A DNA stretch of 64,000 nucleotides from Allorhodoferax sp032337135 (GTDB lineage: Bacteria; Pseudomonadota; Gammaproteobacteria; Burkholderiales; Burkholderiaceae_C). The first letter of the stretch is position 1. Every line of letters starts with the position of its first letter. Made by a program: the position numbers and the translations under genes. This document shows, piece by piece, positions 33,522-43,600 of the stretch. The stretch spans positions 310,001 through 374,000 of the forward strand of contig NZ_JAVXZZ010000003.1 of the NCBI RefSeq assembly GCF_032337135.1. Direction: 5' to 3'. A model generated the notes under the pieces. It was given only the letters and a program-made list of their open reading frames with translations. It was not told the DNA's origin and ran no database searches.

Positions 33522-34514
33522 ATGGTGGTGAAGCGGGAAATCGTGGTGCTGGGCATGGGTGGAACGATTGCGGGACGCGCCAGTCGGGCGAGTGACAACG
33601 TCGGCTATGTGGCTGGCGAAGTGCCCGTGGATGTGCTGGTGAACGAGTGCCTCGCGGGTAGCCTCGACCCCATGGCTTGGCAGGTGCTCTGCGAGCAGGT
33701 GGTTCAGAAAGACAGCAAGGACATGGTGTTCGACGATTGGGCCTTGCTGGCTCAGCGTGTGGCGCACCACCTGCGTCGCGCCGAGGTCGCAGGGGTAGTG
33801 GTTACCCACGGTACCGATACGCTGGAGGAAGGCGCGTATTTCCTGCACCTGACGATTCCGCAGGACCTGCAGCAGGCCAAACCGTTGGTGATGACCTGCG
33901 CCATGCGCCCCGCCAGTGCCCTGGCGCCTGATGGCCCGCAGAACCTGCGCGATGCGGTCGCTGCGGTGCAGGATGGCCGTGCCGCCGGGGTGGTGGTGGT
34001 CTGTGGAGGCGAAGTGCATGCGGCTACGCGGGTGCGCAAGACCCATACTTACAGCACGCGCGCGTTTGCTTCAGTCGGGGGAGGTGTGCTGGGCTATGTG
34101 GAAGAGGGATGTGTGCGCTGGTGTGATGCTTGCGCGACACTTCTGCCCGGCGCCGGCGCCCATGTACTGCCAGAGCGTCCCGCGCGGTGGCCACGGGTCG
34201 AGGTGCTGCTGTCCTATTCCGAGGCCAGTGCGGACCTCATTGACGCCCTGTTGGCCTACCAGGGACCGAACGGTGCGGTGGATGGGTTGGTGCTGGCAGC
34301 TACCGGCAACGGCACCGTGCATTCGGCACTGGAGCCAGCGTTGGGGAACGCACAGCGGCGCGGTGTGCGGGTGGCGTTGGTGTCGCGTTGTGCCGATGGT
34401 GCCCTGGTGGGGGCAGGGCTGGAAGGGCGCGCTTTCGCATTGGGTCAGGTGGTGTCACCATACCAGGCGCGCATCGCCCTAGTATTGCAGCTGCTCACGC
34501 CATCCAAGCCCTGA
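33522..34514 (+). CDS. L-asparaginase, type II-like fold, cytoplasmic
   Basis: This 330-residue asparaginase/glutaminase hydrolyses asparagine to aspartate and ammonia. The two catalytic threonine regions are present: GMGGTIAG at the N-terminus and VVTHGTDTLEEGAYFL. There is no signal peptide, so the enzyme is cytoplasmic. AAGG precedes the ATG at 33522. The intergenic region shared with lexA carries two SOS boxes, one close to this start, so LexA may also repress this gene; that would be unusual for an asparaginase. Confidence 0.9.
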   Translation: MVVKREIVVLGMGGTIAGRASRASDNVGYVAGEVPVDVLVNECLAGSLDPMAWQVLCEQVVQKDSKDMVFDDWALLAQRVAHHLRRAEVAGVVVTHGTDTLEEGAYFLHLTIPQDLQQAKPLVMTCAMRPASALAPDGPQNLRDAVAAVQDGRAAGVVVVCGGEVHAATRVRKTHTYSTRAFASVGGGVLGYVEEGCVRWCDACATLLPGAGAHVLPERPARWPRVEVLLSYSEASADLIDALLAYQGPNGAVDGLVLAATGNGTVHSALEPALGNAQRRGVRVALVSRCADGALVGAGLEGRAFALGQVVSPYQARIALVLQLLTPSKP

Positions 34515-34579
34515 AATTCAGGTCAAATTGGCCTGTGTCCCGCGAATATATTGCGTTGACAGCTATTGAAAGAATAGCG
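34515..34579 (+). repeat. Dispersed repeat copy D, downstream of the asparaginase gene
   Basis: GGCCTGT (34530-34536), two bases, CCCGC, 16 bases, CAGCTAT (34560-34566), 7 bases and ATAGCG (34574-34579). Every block and spacer length equals that of copy C. It lies between convergent genes. The CTATT/AATAG arms form a small hairpin. Confidence 0.7.
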
Positions 34580-34595
34580 ACACCCTGGGCGGTTT

Positions 34596-36173
34596 CTATT
34601 TTTTCGGTGGGTTGGGGGCTGTTTGCCGCGCTTTCCAGGCCAGGAAGGCTTGGGGGTAGGCAGCGGAGAAGCGCTGCTGGTAGTGTTCGTACTCCTGCAG
34701 CAATCCCAACAGATAGGCGCTGTCGAGCAGCTTTTCCACCACGGCGGCTTCCGGTGAGAAGTGGAGCATCTTCAAGGCCAGTCCATGCACTTGGGCGGCG
34801 TTGTCGGGCGTGACTTCCATCAGGCCGAGGTCGGCAAAGTCAATCAGGTCCTGAAACCACACCGAAGAGCGGATCTGTGCCTGCGTTGCAGTGCGGTAGG
34901 CGCCTAGGCGCTGGGTGGCAGGCAGGTAGATCTGGCTGGCGCGGTAGTAGTCGGCAGCGACCAGGAGAACCAGTCCCAGCAGTGCCGTCATGCCAACCTG
35001 CACGCTGGTGCGTCGCAGTTCTGGGGTTGGGCCGGATCGGCCCACGCGTTCGTTGGATGGCCGGGTACGCCACAGCAGCCACACAGCACCCAGGGCACAG
35101 ACCTGGAACGGTCCGTACCACCAGGGATACTCCAGCATGCTGTGCACTCCGATGGCAAGCAAGAGGCTCCAGGCCATCAGGCGTGTGGGGTGGCGTTCGT
35201 TCCAGGGGCGTGCGCGCACGATGCACCAAGCAGCCACTGCGCATGCCAGCAAGGTAGCCGGCAGGCCCAGTTCCACGGCAAGGTGCAGGGGCAGGTTGTG
35301 GGCATTGCTGAGCAATTCGCAGAATCGGGTCGAGTGGAACGGCGTCACAAAGTGGGCATAGTCCAGCTCGCCCCATCCCCATCCGGTCCACGGGCGCTGT
35401 CCGATGAGTTCGATCACGTTGGACCACAGGCTCAGGCGGCTCGCACAGACCTGAACGCCTTCCTGTGCCGTTTGGCGGGCCAGGATTCCCAGCGATGGCA
35501 GACCGCCCTGTAGCGATACCTGCAGGGATGGCAGCAAGGCCAGGCCATAACCGACCATTGCCCAACGCAGGGCCGTGCGCAGATTGTGAGGGGCCGAATG
35601 ACCGGCCGCTCCACCACGGCCCAAGCATTCGGAAGCCAACCACAGCAGGGCCAGGCCGAGCAGTCCGGTGCGCGAAGCTGACAGGGAAAGGACGCCGCCC
35701 AGCGCCAGGGCGCCGATCAGTACTGTTGTGCGCCATGCTCGCCCGTGGCGCCCGGAATTGCCGTGCCGTTCCAGGATCCAGGCACTGGCTGCGAGTCCCA
35801 GGAGGGACAGCGTGGCGAACTGGTTGCGCTGATGCAGGAAGCCGTTCACATCGCCAGTGCCCACGTGGCGCCAGAGTTCATAGGCCTGGGCTAGGCCCTG
35901 TGCGGCATTGATCCAGGCGGCCAGCAGCAGGCTATAGGCGAGTGACTGTTCCAGGCGCACGCGCGGCTTGCTCTGCTGGCTGCACCACAGTGCCACCAGG
36001 CACAGGACAGCCCAACTCCAGAAGTCACGCAGCAATGCCAATGATCCCGCGACGAGCGGAAATACCAGCCAGGTACTGGTCAAGCCGATGACGGCAAACA
36101 GCAGGCCCAGGCGGGTGCCTGGCAGCATTTCATTGCGCGATGTCAAACGGCTATCGGTCAGCGAGGGGAGCAT
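34596..36173 (-). CDS. O-antigen ligase/PglL-like membrane protein
   Basis: The protein has about 525 residues, with roughly 10 or more membrane helices and a large loop of the Wzy/WaaL/PglL superfamily. Signs include GFLHQRNQFATLSLL, ASRTGLLGLALL and NAHNLPLHLAVELG, followed by SMLEYPWWYGP, with a C-terminal soluble tail of about 110 residues. PglL proteins transfer glycans onto pilins in the periplasm; O-antigen ligases transfer them to lipid A core. The tail favours the PglL-like type but this is not certain. The start is uncertain: ATGs at 36227, 36173 and 36128 are in frame and none has a good Shine-Dalgarno sequence. Confidence 0.8.
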   Translation of the reverse strand: MLPSLTDSRLTSRNEMLPGTRLGLLFAVIGLTSTWLVFPLVAGSLALLRDFWSWAVLCLVALWCSQQSKPRVRLEQSLAYSLLLAAWINAAQGLAQAYELWRHVGTGDVNGFLHQRNQFATLSLLGLAASAWILERHGNSGRHGRAWRTTVLIGALALGGVLSLSASRTGLLGLALLWLASECLGRGGAAGHSAPHNLRTALRWAMVGYGLALLPSLQVSLQGGLPSLGILARQTAQEGVQVCASRLSLWSNVIELIGQRPWTGWGWGELDYAHFVTPFHSTRFCELLSNAHNLPLHLAVELGLPATLLACAVAAWCIVRARPWNERHPTRLMAWSLLLAIGVHSMLEYPWWYGPFQVCALGAVWLLWRTRPSNERVGRSGPTPELRRTSVQVGMTALLGLVLLVAADYYRASQIYLPATQRLGAYRTATQAQIRSSVWFQDLIDFADLGLMEVTPDNAAQVHGLALKMLHFSPEAAVVEKLLDSAYLLGLLQEYEHYQQRFSAAYPQAFLAWKARQTAPNPPKK

Positions 36174-36234
36174 GGGGCACGGAACAAGCTGGTGGCGGCG
36201 CCACCGCCACCTGGGAGTGGTGCGCAAACCGGCG

Positions 36235-37107
36235 CTAATTGTCGCCGAGACGTTCGACCAGTTTGCGGTACCGTGACCGCTCAGGCTTGGGAAGCATTGC
36301 TTCGTATTCTCGCTTCAGGGTTTGCTGTGCGACTGAATTCGGTGGCAGGGCGTTCACGGCCGCCATGACGGCTTCCCCTGTTTCGCCGCGCGCGCAACTC
36401 ACATAGACTGGGATAAGCACATCACTTTCTGCCAGTGGCAAGTAGACCACGGGTTTGACCTTGGGGTCGTGCTGGCGCAGCCATTCGACTTCCAAGGCAT
36501 AGCCCAAGGTCAGATCAAAGCGTCCATGCTCCATCAGCTTGATCTGTGCAGGCAGCAAGGTGTCGCTACTGAAGCGCACGACCTGCTTGCTCAATTCGTT
36601 TTCGAGCAATTCATCCAGGGCAGTACCGAAGCGGCGCTTTTCCACCAGGCCCAGTGTCAGCGATGTGGAGGTCAGCAAACGTCTCAGACTGACCGGCTCC
36701 TGCTGCAAGGCGATGTTGCGCGCCACTGTATGCGGGTGAGTAATGAGCCGAACCGGCAACTGGTGCCCATAGGGCCGTCGGGCGAACAGCGCGTAGGCTT
36801 CGCGTTCGGGTGTTTTGAGTTGTGACAGGGTACACACCGGTTCGGCGGCCTGCATCAGCCCACTCATGCGCGCCACGCTCGCAAACTCCGTGCTGTGCCT
36901 GAACTGGGGCAGGTCGGATTGGAGTGCCCGCAGGTACTTGTCCCGCAGGCCAAGCTCCTGTTGGGTCCCCGCAACCATGTGGTAGGGCGGGAAGTCCAGC
37001 ACCAGCCAACGTACCAAGGGGGGATCGGCGAGCGCTCCTCCCGCCAGTCCGATCCAGAGGAGTGCCGCGAGACAACTGGCGCGAAAGGAAAGAAACATGT
37101 CCGCCAT
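36235..37107 (-). CDS. Periplasmic substrate-binding-like protein
   Basis: The protein has 290 residues with a signal peptide (cleavage probably after GGALA) and a fold resembling bacterial extracellular solute-binding proteins family 3. Features are WLVLDFPPYHMV near the mature N-terminus and LTLGYALEVEWL in the second lobe. There is no permease or ATPase gene nearby, so it may be an orphan sensor or binding protein. An ATG three codons in (37098) also gives a good signal peptide and has a TAGCAT hexamer 7 nt upstream. The ligand is unknown. Confidence 0.75.
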   Translation of the reverse strand: MADMFLSFRASCLAALLWIGLAGGALADPPLVRWLVLDFPPYHMVAGTQQELGLRDKYLRALQSDLPQFRHSTEFASVARMSGLMQAAEPVCTLSQLKTPEREAYALFARRPYGHQLPVRLITHPHTVARNIALQQEPVSLRRLLTSTSLTLGLVEKRRFGTALDELLENELSKQVVRFSSDTLLPAQIKLMEHGRFDLTLGYALEVEWLRQHDPKVKPVVYLPLAESDVLIPVYVSCARGETGEAVMAAVNALPPNSVAQQTLKREYEAMLPKPERSRYRKLVERLGDN

Positions 37108-37189
37108 GCTAGCGGAAATCGCTCACCGTGGCATGCGCGATTTCACCGAGGCGCAGCACGCCCGCTCCTCTAGGCAGGCCAAGGCTTTG

Positions 37190-37477
37190 CTAGAAGAAAG
37201 GGCGTGCCAGGAAATCGGTTCTGAGTTGATCGTGTTGTGCGATGGCCTGCTGGCGCACTCTTCCGGCGTCCCCGCCGTCATGAAGGTTCAAATCCTTGGC
37301 CAGGTGGGGGCTCAAGTTCACAAGGTCCAATGGCGTAGACGTCTCGGTGGCGGGGTGGCTTGGCACACCAAGCTTGGCTTGGGACGCCCGCAGGGGCCAC
37401 CATTGCCGGATCTGGCTCAATACCAGATAGACGCCCTGGGGAGGTTTTGCGAACTGGGACATGGATGCGCTACGCAT
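37190..37477 (-). CDS. Small DUF1127-like protein divergent from a LysR regulator
   Basis: The gene encodes 95 residues with a good Shine-Dalgarno sequence (AAGGAAG, about 4 nt before the ATG at 37477). The middle contains DLVNLSPHLAKDLNLHDG, similar in pattern to the DUF1127 signature (L-x-x-L-x2-xLxDIGL). It has no membrane helix. DUF1127 proteins are small regulators or stress proteins of mostly unknown role. The LysR gene starts 105 bp away on the other strand and repeated GGTWAGCA half-sites lie between them, so it is a likely target of that regulator. Confidence 0.65.
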   Translation of the reverse strand: MRSASMSQFAKPPQGVYLVLSQIRQWWPLRASQAKLGVPSHPATETSTPLDLVNLSPHLAKDLNLHDGGDAGRVRQQAIAQHDQLRTDFLARPFF

Positions 37478-37505
37478 GGTCTTCCTTCATCAGGTGGTTT
37501 GATTG

Positions 37506-37580
37506 TTGGTAAGCATATTGATCCATTGAAGGTGTATAAAGCGCTTATTTCCGACCTTTGTGGTTAGCATTGCTTACCAA
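37506..37580. promoter_or_regulatory. LysR-type operator region
   Basis: TTGGTAAGCA (37506-37515) and its exact reverse complement TGCTTACCAA (37571-37580) flank the intergenic region. A third half-site, GGTTAGCA (37562-37569), forms a near-palindrome with the right one. A TATAAA box lies at 37535-37540. This layout suits autoregulation by the LysR protein and control of the divergent small gene. Confidence 0.6.
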
Positions 37581-37581
37581 T

Positions 37582-38499
37582 ATGTCCAGAGTTCCCCTTC
37601 AGTTCTTGCCGACCTTCGTGGCAGTTGCCCGCGCGCCGAGTCTGCGTGCGGCGGCAGATCAACTGCATCTGACGCACAGCGCCATCAGCCAGCAGATTCG
37701 CTTGTTGGAAGAGCAATTGGGTTTTGCGTTGTTCGAACGAAGTGCTCGGCGCTTGTTGCTTACCGGCGCAGGGGCAAGCTTTCTTCGCACCGTCGAGCCG
37801 GCATTGGCGCAAATCCAGGCCGGTGCCCGGGTAGCGGCAGAACTGTCGCAAGGCACGGCCTACCATTTGCGTCTGACACTCCTGCCTTCATTTGCACAGC
37901 GCTGGCTGCTGCCGCGCATGGCGCGCTGGCGCCAGGAGCACCCCGACATCGCGTTGGATCTGCATACCTCGCTACAGGTGGCCGACCTCAAGCGCGAGGG
38001 TTTTCATGCTGCCCTGCGCCAGGGTACGGGCCCTTGGCGAGGCCTGGAAGGCACCCGCTTGGTCCAGTCCCCCTTGATCGTGGTGGCGGCCCCCCTGTTT
38101 GCAGAACGTCTGCTCGGACGCCCGCTTTCCGCTCTGCTGGACGAGCCGCTTCTTGGTGACAGTGAAAACTGGGAGCGTTGGTTTGCGCAAGCCGGACACC
38201 CCTGTCGTGTCCATCCCGTGGCCTCGTTCAATGACATGGGGCTGATGCTGCAGGCCGCCGAGCAAGGGATGGGCGTCACGCTTGGACGCCAGCTCATGGC
38301 TGCCGATGCATTGCGCGCAGGGCGCCTGGTGCAACTTTTCGAGACCGAAATGGTGGAAGACACGCGTAGCGCCTTGTGGCTGTTGCACCCCCCTGAACTG
38401 GTTGACTGGCCACCCTTGCAGGCCCTGCGCGCTTGGCTGGAGTCCGAATTTGCACTGACGGCGGCCTTGCAGACAGACCGGGTTCATCGCGACCCCTAG
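37582..38499 (+). CDS. LysR family transcriptional regulator (GcvA-like)
   Basis: This 305-residue regulator has the N-terminal winged helix-turn-helix (FVAVARAPSLRAAADQLHLTHSAISQQIRLLE) and a C-terminal effector-binding domain with GcvA-like features (LGRQLMAADALRAGRLVQLF). The start at 37582 lies just after the right operator half-site, so the protein may block its own transcription. The most likely target is the divergent 95-residue gene. Neither effector nor regulon can be read from sequence. Confidence 0.9.
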   Translation: MSRVPLQFLPTFVAVARAPSLRAAADQLHLTHSAISQQIRLLEEQLGFALFERSARRLLLTGAGASFLRTVEPALAQIQAGARVAAELSQGTAYHLRLTLLPSFAQRWLLPRMARWRQEHPDIALDLHTSLQVADLKREGFHAALRQGTGPWRGLEGTRLVQSPLIVVAAPLFAERLLGRPLSALLDEPLLGDSENWERWFAQAGHPCRVHPVASFNDMGLMLQAAEQGMGVTLGRQLMAADALRAGRLVQLFETEMVEDTRSALWLLHPPELVDWPPLQALRAWLESEFALTAALQTDRVHRDP

Positions 38500-38631
38500 T
38501 GAACGGTTGTTCATCTGGACCCCGTCCGTGTTGGCTGGCGAGCAGCCTCGTTCACGGGTACGCCCCAGGTGACCCGGCTTCAACACTGAATAATTGCACC
38601 CGGGTACCCGAGGTCATGGGGCTGGTGCGGC

Positions 38632-38637
38632 TATAAT
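38632..38637 (+). promoter_or_regulatory. -10 box of the carA promoter
   Basis: A consensus TATAAT gives a predicted start near 38644 and a leader of about 115 nt before carA. The rest of the 260 bp between the LysR stop and carA holds a small hairpin (TGAACGGTTGTTCA, about 38501-38514) and no open frame I would call. No pyrimidine-responsive attenuator was recognisable. Confidence 0.65.
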
Positions 38638-38759
38638 GGGAGGCTTTTCAGCATCCAGCCCGCCCAAGCGCAGTACAAGCACCTTTCCCTCACAGAAGCA
38701 CCCGCCAGGATTCGTCTTGCGCGCGTTTGGGCCCCACCGCAACCCATTCGGAGAAACCA

Positions 38760-39926
38760 GTGCTTTTGTCTCTCAAGGGAACTACCCCACCCGCCATTCT
38801 GGCGCTCGCAGACGGCACGGTCTATATTGGCAATTCCATCGGGGCCCCTGGCTCCACTGTCGGTGAAGTGGTCTTCAACACTTCCATGACCGGTTACCAG
38901 GAAATCCTGACCGACCCCAGCTACTGCCAGCAGATCGTTACGCTGACCTATCCCCATATCGGCAACTACGGTGTCAATGCCGAAGACGTGGAAGCCGACA
39001 AGGTCCACGCCGCCGGCCTCATCATCAAGGACCTGCCGTTGCTGGCGTCCAATTTCCGCCACAGCCAGACGCTGACGCAGTACCTGGTGGCAGAAGGTAC
39101 GGTGGCCATCGCCAACATCGACACCCGCCAACTGACCCGCCAATTGCGCACCGGTGGCGCGCAGAATGGCTGCATCCTGGCGCTGGCTGCAGGCGAGTCG
39201 GTGACCAAAGAAGCCATCGACCAGGCCATTGCTGCAGCAAAGTCAGCTCCCAACATGTCGGGTCTGGACCTGGCCAAGGTGGTCACCAAGCCCCAAAGCT
39301 ACAGCTGGACCGAGTCGGAGTGGGCCTTGGGCGAAGGCTATGGGCAGCAGACTGCTCCCCGCTTCCATGTTGTGGCCTATGACTTTGGTGTCAAGAAGAA
39401 CATCCTGCGCATGCTGGCCCAGCGCGGCTGCAAGGTCACCGTGGTGCCGGCCCAGACACCGGCCTCCGATGTGCTCAAGTACCAACCCGATGGCGTGTTC
39501 CTGTCCAACGGCCCGGGCGACCCGCAGCCATGCGATTACGCGATCGCGGCCGCCAAGGAACTGATTGAAACCGGCATTCCCACCTTCGGCATCTGCCTGG
39601 GGCACCAGATCATGGCCCTGGCCTCTGGCGCCAAGACCTTCAAGATGAAGTTCGGCCACCATGGTGCGAATCACCCTGTCAAGGATCTGGACAATGGCCG
39701 TGTGAGCATCACCAGCCAGAACCACGGTTTTGCCGTCGACGAGAAGACCTTGCCCGCCAACCTGCGCGCCACGCATGTCAGCCTGTTTGACGGCACGTTG
39801 CAGGGCCTGGAGCGCACCGACAAGCCCGCGTTCTGCTTCCAGGGCCACCCCGAAGCGTCGCCCGGGCCGCACGACATTGGTTACCTGTTCGACCGCTTCA
39901 TCGGTCTGATGGAAAAGCGCGCATGA
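38760..39926 (+). CDS. carA: Carbamoyl-phosphate synthase small subunit
   Basis: This 388-residue glutaminase subunit supplies ammonia to CarB for arginine and pyrimidine synthesis. The N-terminal CPSase domain (NTSMTGYQEILTDPSY) is followed by a class I amidotransferase domain with the nucleophilic Cys in FGICLGHQIM and the His-Glu pair in QGHPEASPGPHD. I chose the GTG at 38760 because GGAGA lies 5 nt upstream. The stop overlaps the start of a LysE-type gene, which separates it from carB. Confidence 0.96.
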   Translation: MLLSLKGTTPPAILALADGTVYIGNSIGAPGSTVGEVVFNTSMTGYQEILTDPSYCQQIVTLTYPHIGNYGVNAEDVEADKVHAAGLIIKDLPLLASNFRHSQTLTQYLVAEGTVAIANIDTRQLTRQLRTGGAQNGCILALAAGESVTKEAIDQAIAAAKSAPNMSGLDLAKVVTKPQSYSWTESEWALGEGYGQQTAPRFHVVAYDFGVKKNILRMLAQRGCKVTVVPAQTPASDVLKYQPDGVFLSNGPGDPQPCDYAIAAAKELIETGIPTFGICLGHQIMALASGAKTFKMKFGHHGANHPVKDLDNGRVSITSQNHGFAVDEKTLPANLRATHVSLFDGTLQGLERTDKPAFCFQGHPEASPGPHDIGYLFDRFIGLMEKRA

Positions 39927-40591
39927 GCTTTTACGGCGTGACGGATCTCTGGACCTACTTGCTGGGTGCGGTTGGCATCATTCTGTTGCCTGGCCCGAAC
40001 TCGCTGTACGTCCTGTCTGTCGCTACCGCGCGTGGAGTGCGGGCGGGCTACCAGGGTGCCTTTGGCGTTTTCCTTGGTGACACCATCTTGCTGCTGCTGA
40101 CGGCCTTGGGTGCTGCTGGTTTGCTGCGTACGCATCCGGCCCTGTTCCTGGTCGTCAAGTATGTCGGTGCCGCTTACCTGACCTGGGTCGGGCTGAACCT
40201 GATTCGTGCGGCCGTCCAGAAATGGCGTTCCAACTCGCCGGTGGTGGTGGACAGCCAGGCTGCGGTCAACGCAATGGTGGCCAACCTGCAGCAGCCGTTC
40301 AGGCGCGCACTGGTGATCAGCCTGCTCAACCCCAAGGCCATTTTGTTCCTGCTGTCCTTCTTCGTGCAGTTCATCGACCCGACCTATGACACGCCGGCGG
40401 TTCCCTTCCTCATCCTGGGCTCCATCATCATGGCCTTGAGTGCGCTGTACTTGTCTGCCCTGATCTTTGCGGGTGCGCGACTGGCCCAGGGCTTCAGCCA
40501 ACGCAAGCGCTTGTCGGCGTCGCTGTCGAGTGCCGTGGGCGGTCTGTTTGTGTGGTTTGGTGCCAAGCTGGCCACCGCGAGTCTCAGTTGA
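39923..40591 (+). CDS. LysE-family amino acid exporter
   Basis: This 222-residue inner-membrane protein has about six helices and the LysE/RhtB signature LLPGPNSLYVLSVATARGVRAG near the N-terminus. It starts within the carA stop codon (ATGA) and ends 40 bp before carB, so it is translated as part of the car operon. LeuE- or RhtB-like exporters release surplus amino acids. A role as a safety valve for arginine or another carbamoyl-phosphate-linked amino acid is suggested by position only. Confidence 0.9.
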   Translation: MSFYGVTDLWTYLLGAVGIILLPGPNSLYVLSVATARGVRAGYQGAFGVFLGDTILLLLTALGAAGLLRTHPALFLVVKYVGAAYLTWVGLNLIRAAVQKWRSNSPVVVDSQAAVNAMVANLQQPFRRALVISLLNPKAILFLLSFFVQFIDPTYDTPAVPFLILGSIIMALSALYLSALIFAGARLAQGFSQRKRLSASLSSAVGGLFVWFGAKLATASLS

Positions 40592-40630
40592 CCCGCATCT
40601 GAAATATCTGAAATTTAAAGAGTACCGAAA

Positions 40631-43600
40631 ATGCCAAAACGTACCGACATCAAAAGCATCCTCATCATCGGCGCCGGCCCCATCGTCATCGGGCAGGCGT
40701 GCGAGTTTGACTACTCGGGCGTGCAGGCCTGCAAGGCCCTGCGTGAAGAAGGCTACAAGGTCATTCTGATCAACAGCAACCCGGCCACCATCATGACCGA
40801 CCCGGCCACGGCCGATGTGACCTACATCGAGCCGATTACCTGGCAGACCGTCGAGAAGATCATTGCCAAAGAGCGTCCCGACGCCATCCTGCCGACCATG
40901 GGTGGTCAGACCGCGCTGAACTGCGCGCTGGATCTGTGGCACAACGGGGTACTGGACAAGTACACCGGCTCCACCACCGGCAAAGCCGTTGAACTGATTG
41001 GTGCCACGCCCGAAGCCATCGACAAGGCCGAAGATCGCCTGAAGTTCAAGGACGCCATGACCAAGATCGGTCTGGGTTCTGCGCGCTCCGGCATCGCCCA
41101 CAGCATGGCCGAGGCTTGGGAGGTGCAAAAACGCGTCGGATTCCCCACCGTGATTCGCCCCAGCTTCACGCTCGGGGGCACCGGCGGTGGCATCGCCTAC
41201 AACTCGGAAGAGTTCGAAACCATCTGCAAGCGTGGGCTGGAAGCCTCGCCTACCAACGAGCTGCTGATCGAAGAATCGCTCGTGGGTTGGAAAGAGTACG
41301 AGATGGAAGTGGTACGCGACAAGGCCGACAACTGCATCATCGTCTGTTCGATCGAGAACCTGGATCCCATGGGTGTGCACACCGGTGACTCCATCACCGT
41401 GGCGCCGGCCCAGACCCTGACGGACAAGGAATACCAGATCCTGCGTAATGCCTCGCTGGCCGTGCTGCGCGAGATCGGGGTGGATACCGGTGGCTCGAAC
41501 GTGCAGTTCTCCATCAACCCCAAGGACGGTCGCATGATTGTCATCGAGATGAATCCGCGTGTGTCGCGCTCGTCTGCGCTGGCGTCCAAGGCCACGGGTT
41601 TCCCGATCGCCAAGGTGGCCGCCAAGCTGGCTGTGGGCTTCACCCTCGATGAACTGAAGAACGACATCACCGGCGGAGCCACTCCCGCCTCGTTCGAGCC
41701 CAGCATCGACTATGTGGTGACCAAGATCCCGCGTTTCGCGTTCGAGAAGTTCCCGACCGCCGACAGCCGCCTGACGACCCAGATGAAGTCCGTGGGTGAG
41801 GTGATGGCCATGGGCCGCACCTTCCAGGAGTCGTTCCAGAAAGCCTTGCGTGGCCTGGAAGTCGGCGTGGACGGCATGAATGAAAAGACCCAGGACCGTG
41901 AAGTGTTGGAGAAGGAACTGGGCGAGCCCGGTCCCGAGCGCATCTGGTACGTGGGCGACGCCTTTGCCCAGGGCATGAGCGTGGACGAAGTGCATGCCCT
42001 GACCAAGATCGACCCCTGGTTCCTGGTGCAGATCGAGCAGATCGTGAAGATCGAGCTCGAAATCGAGCGCTTGCCCCAGCCCGCCAGCGGTTCCACCCTC
42101 GACAAGATCGATGCCGCGACGCTGCGTTCGTTAAAGCAAAAGGGCTTCTCCGACCGCCGTCTGGCCAAGCAGTTCAAGACCACCGAAAAGGCCGTGCGCG
42201 AAAAGCGCCGTGCCCTGGGTGTGCGCCCGGTCTACAAGCGTGTCGATACCTGTGCGGCGGAGTTCTCCACCAATACCGCCTACATGTATTCGACCTATGA
42301 GGCCGACGGCGCTGAGTGCGAAGCCCAGCCCACCGACAAGAAGAAGATCATGGTGCTCGGCGGTGGCCCCAACCGCATCGGCCAGGGTATTGAGTTTGAC
42401 TACTGCTGCGTACACGCGGCACTCGCCATGCGCGAGGATGGCTACGAGACCATCATGGTCAACTGCAACCCCGAGACCGTGTCCACCGACTACGACACCA
42501 GTGATCGCCTGTACTTCGAACCCCTCACGCTTGAAGACGTACTCGAAATCGTCGACAAGGAAAAGCCCGTCGGCGTGATCGTGCAGTACGGTGGCCAGAC
42601 GCCGCTGAAGCTGGCGCTGGGCCTCGAAGCCAATGGCGTGCCCATCATCGGCACCAGCCCGGACATGATCGACGCGGCGGAAGACCGTGAGCGTTTCCAG
42701 AAGTTGCTGCATGACCTGGGTCTGCGCCAGCCACCCAACGCCACGGCCCGCACCGAAGCCGAGGCTCTGGAGAAGGCTGCTGCACTGGGTTACCCCTTGG
42801 TGGTGCGCCCAAGCTACGTGCTTGGTGGCCGCGCCATGGAAATCGTGCACGAGCAGCGCGACCTGGAGCGCTACATGCGCGAAGCCGTGAAGGTGAGCAA
42901 CGACAGCCCCGTGTTGCTTGACCGCTTCCTGAATGACGCCATCGAGTGCGACGTGGACTGCATTCGCGACGCCACGGGAGCCACCTTTATTGGTGGTGTG
43001 ATGGAACACATCGAGCAAGCGGGCGTGCACAGCGGTGACTCCGCGTGCTCACTGCCTCCCTATAGCCTGCGTGCAGAGACAGTGTCTGAACTCAAGCGCC
43101 AGTCTGCCGCGATGGCCGGCGCGCTGAATGTGGTGGGCCTCATGAACGTGCAGTTTGCCATTCAGCAGATCGACGGCAAGGACGTCATCTACGTCCTGGA
43201 AGTGAATCCCCGCGCCAGCCGTACGGTGCCCTACGTCTCCAAGGCCACGGGCGTCCAGTTGGCCAAGGTGGCGGCGCGCTGCATGGCGGGGCAGAGCCTG
43301 GCCAGCCAGGGCATCACCAAGGAAGTCACGCCACCGTACTTCAGCGTCAAGGAGGCGGTGTTCCCGTTCGTGAAGTTCCCGGGTGTGGATACCATCCTTG
43401 GCCCCGAGATGAAATCCACGGGTGAAGTGATGGGCGTGGGCAAGACCTTCGGGGAGGCTTTCGTGAAGTCCCAGCTCGGTGCGGGTGCCAAGCTGCCGCG
43501 CGGTGGCAAGGCCTTCATCTCGGTCAAGCCGACGGACAAGGCTCGTGCCGTGGAAGTGGCGCGTGGCCTCGTCGCCTTGGGCTTCGAGGTTATCGCTACC

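Noticed and set aside
38501..38514. TGAACGGTTGTTCA hairpin after the LysR stop as a terminator
   Set aside because: The stem is only five base pairs and no T run follows.
39881..41995. A 704-codon open frame antisense to the lysE gene and carB
   Set aside because: The product is low-complexity His/Gly/Arg/Gln sequence with no family signature, and both opposite-strand genes are certain.
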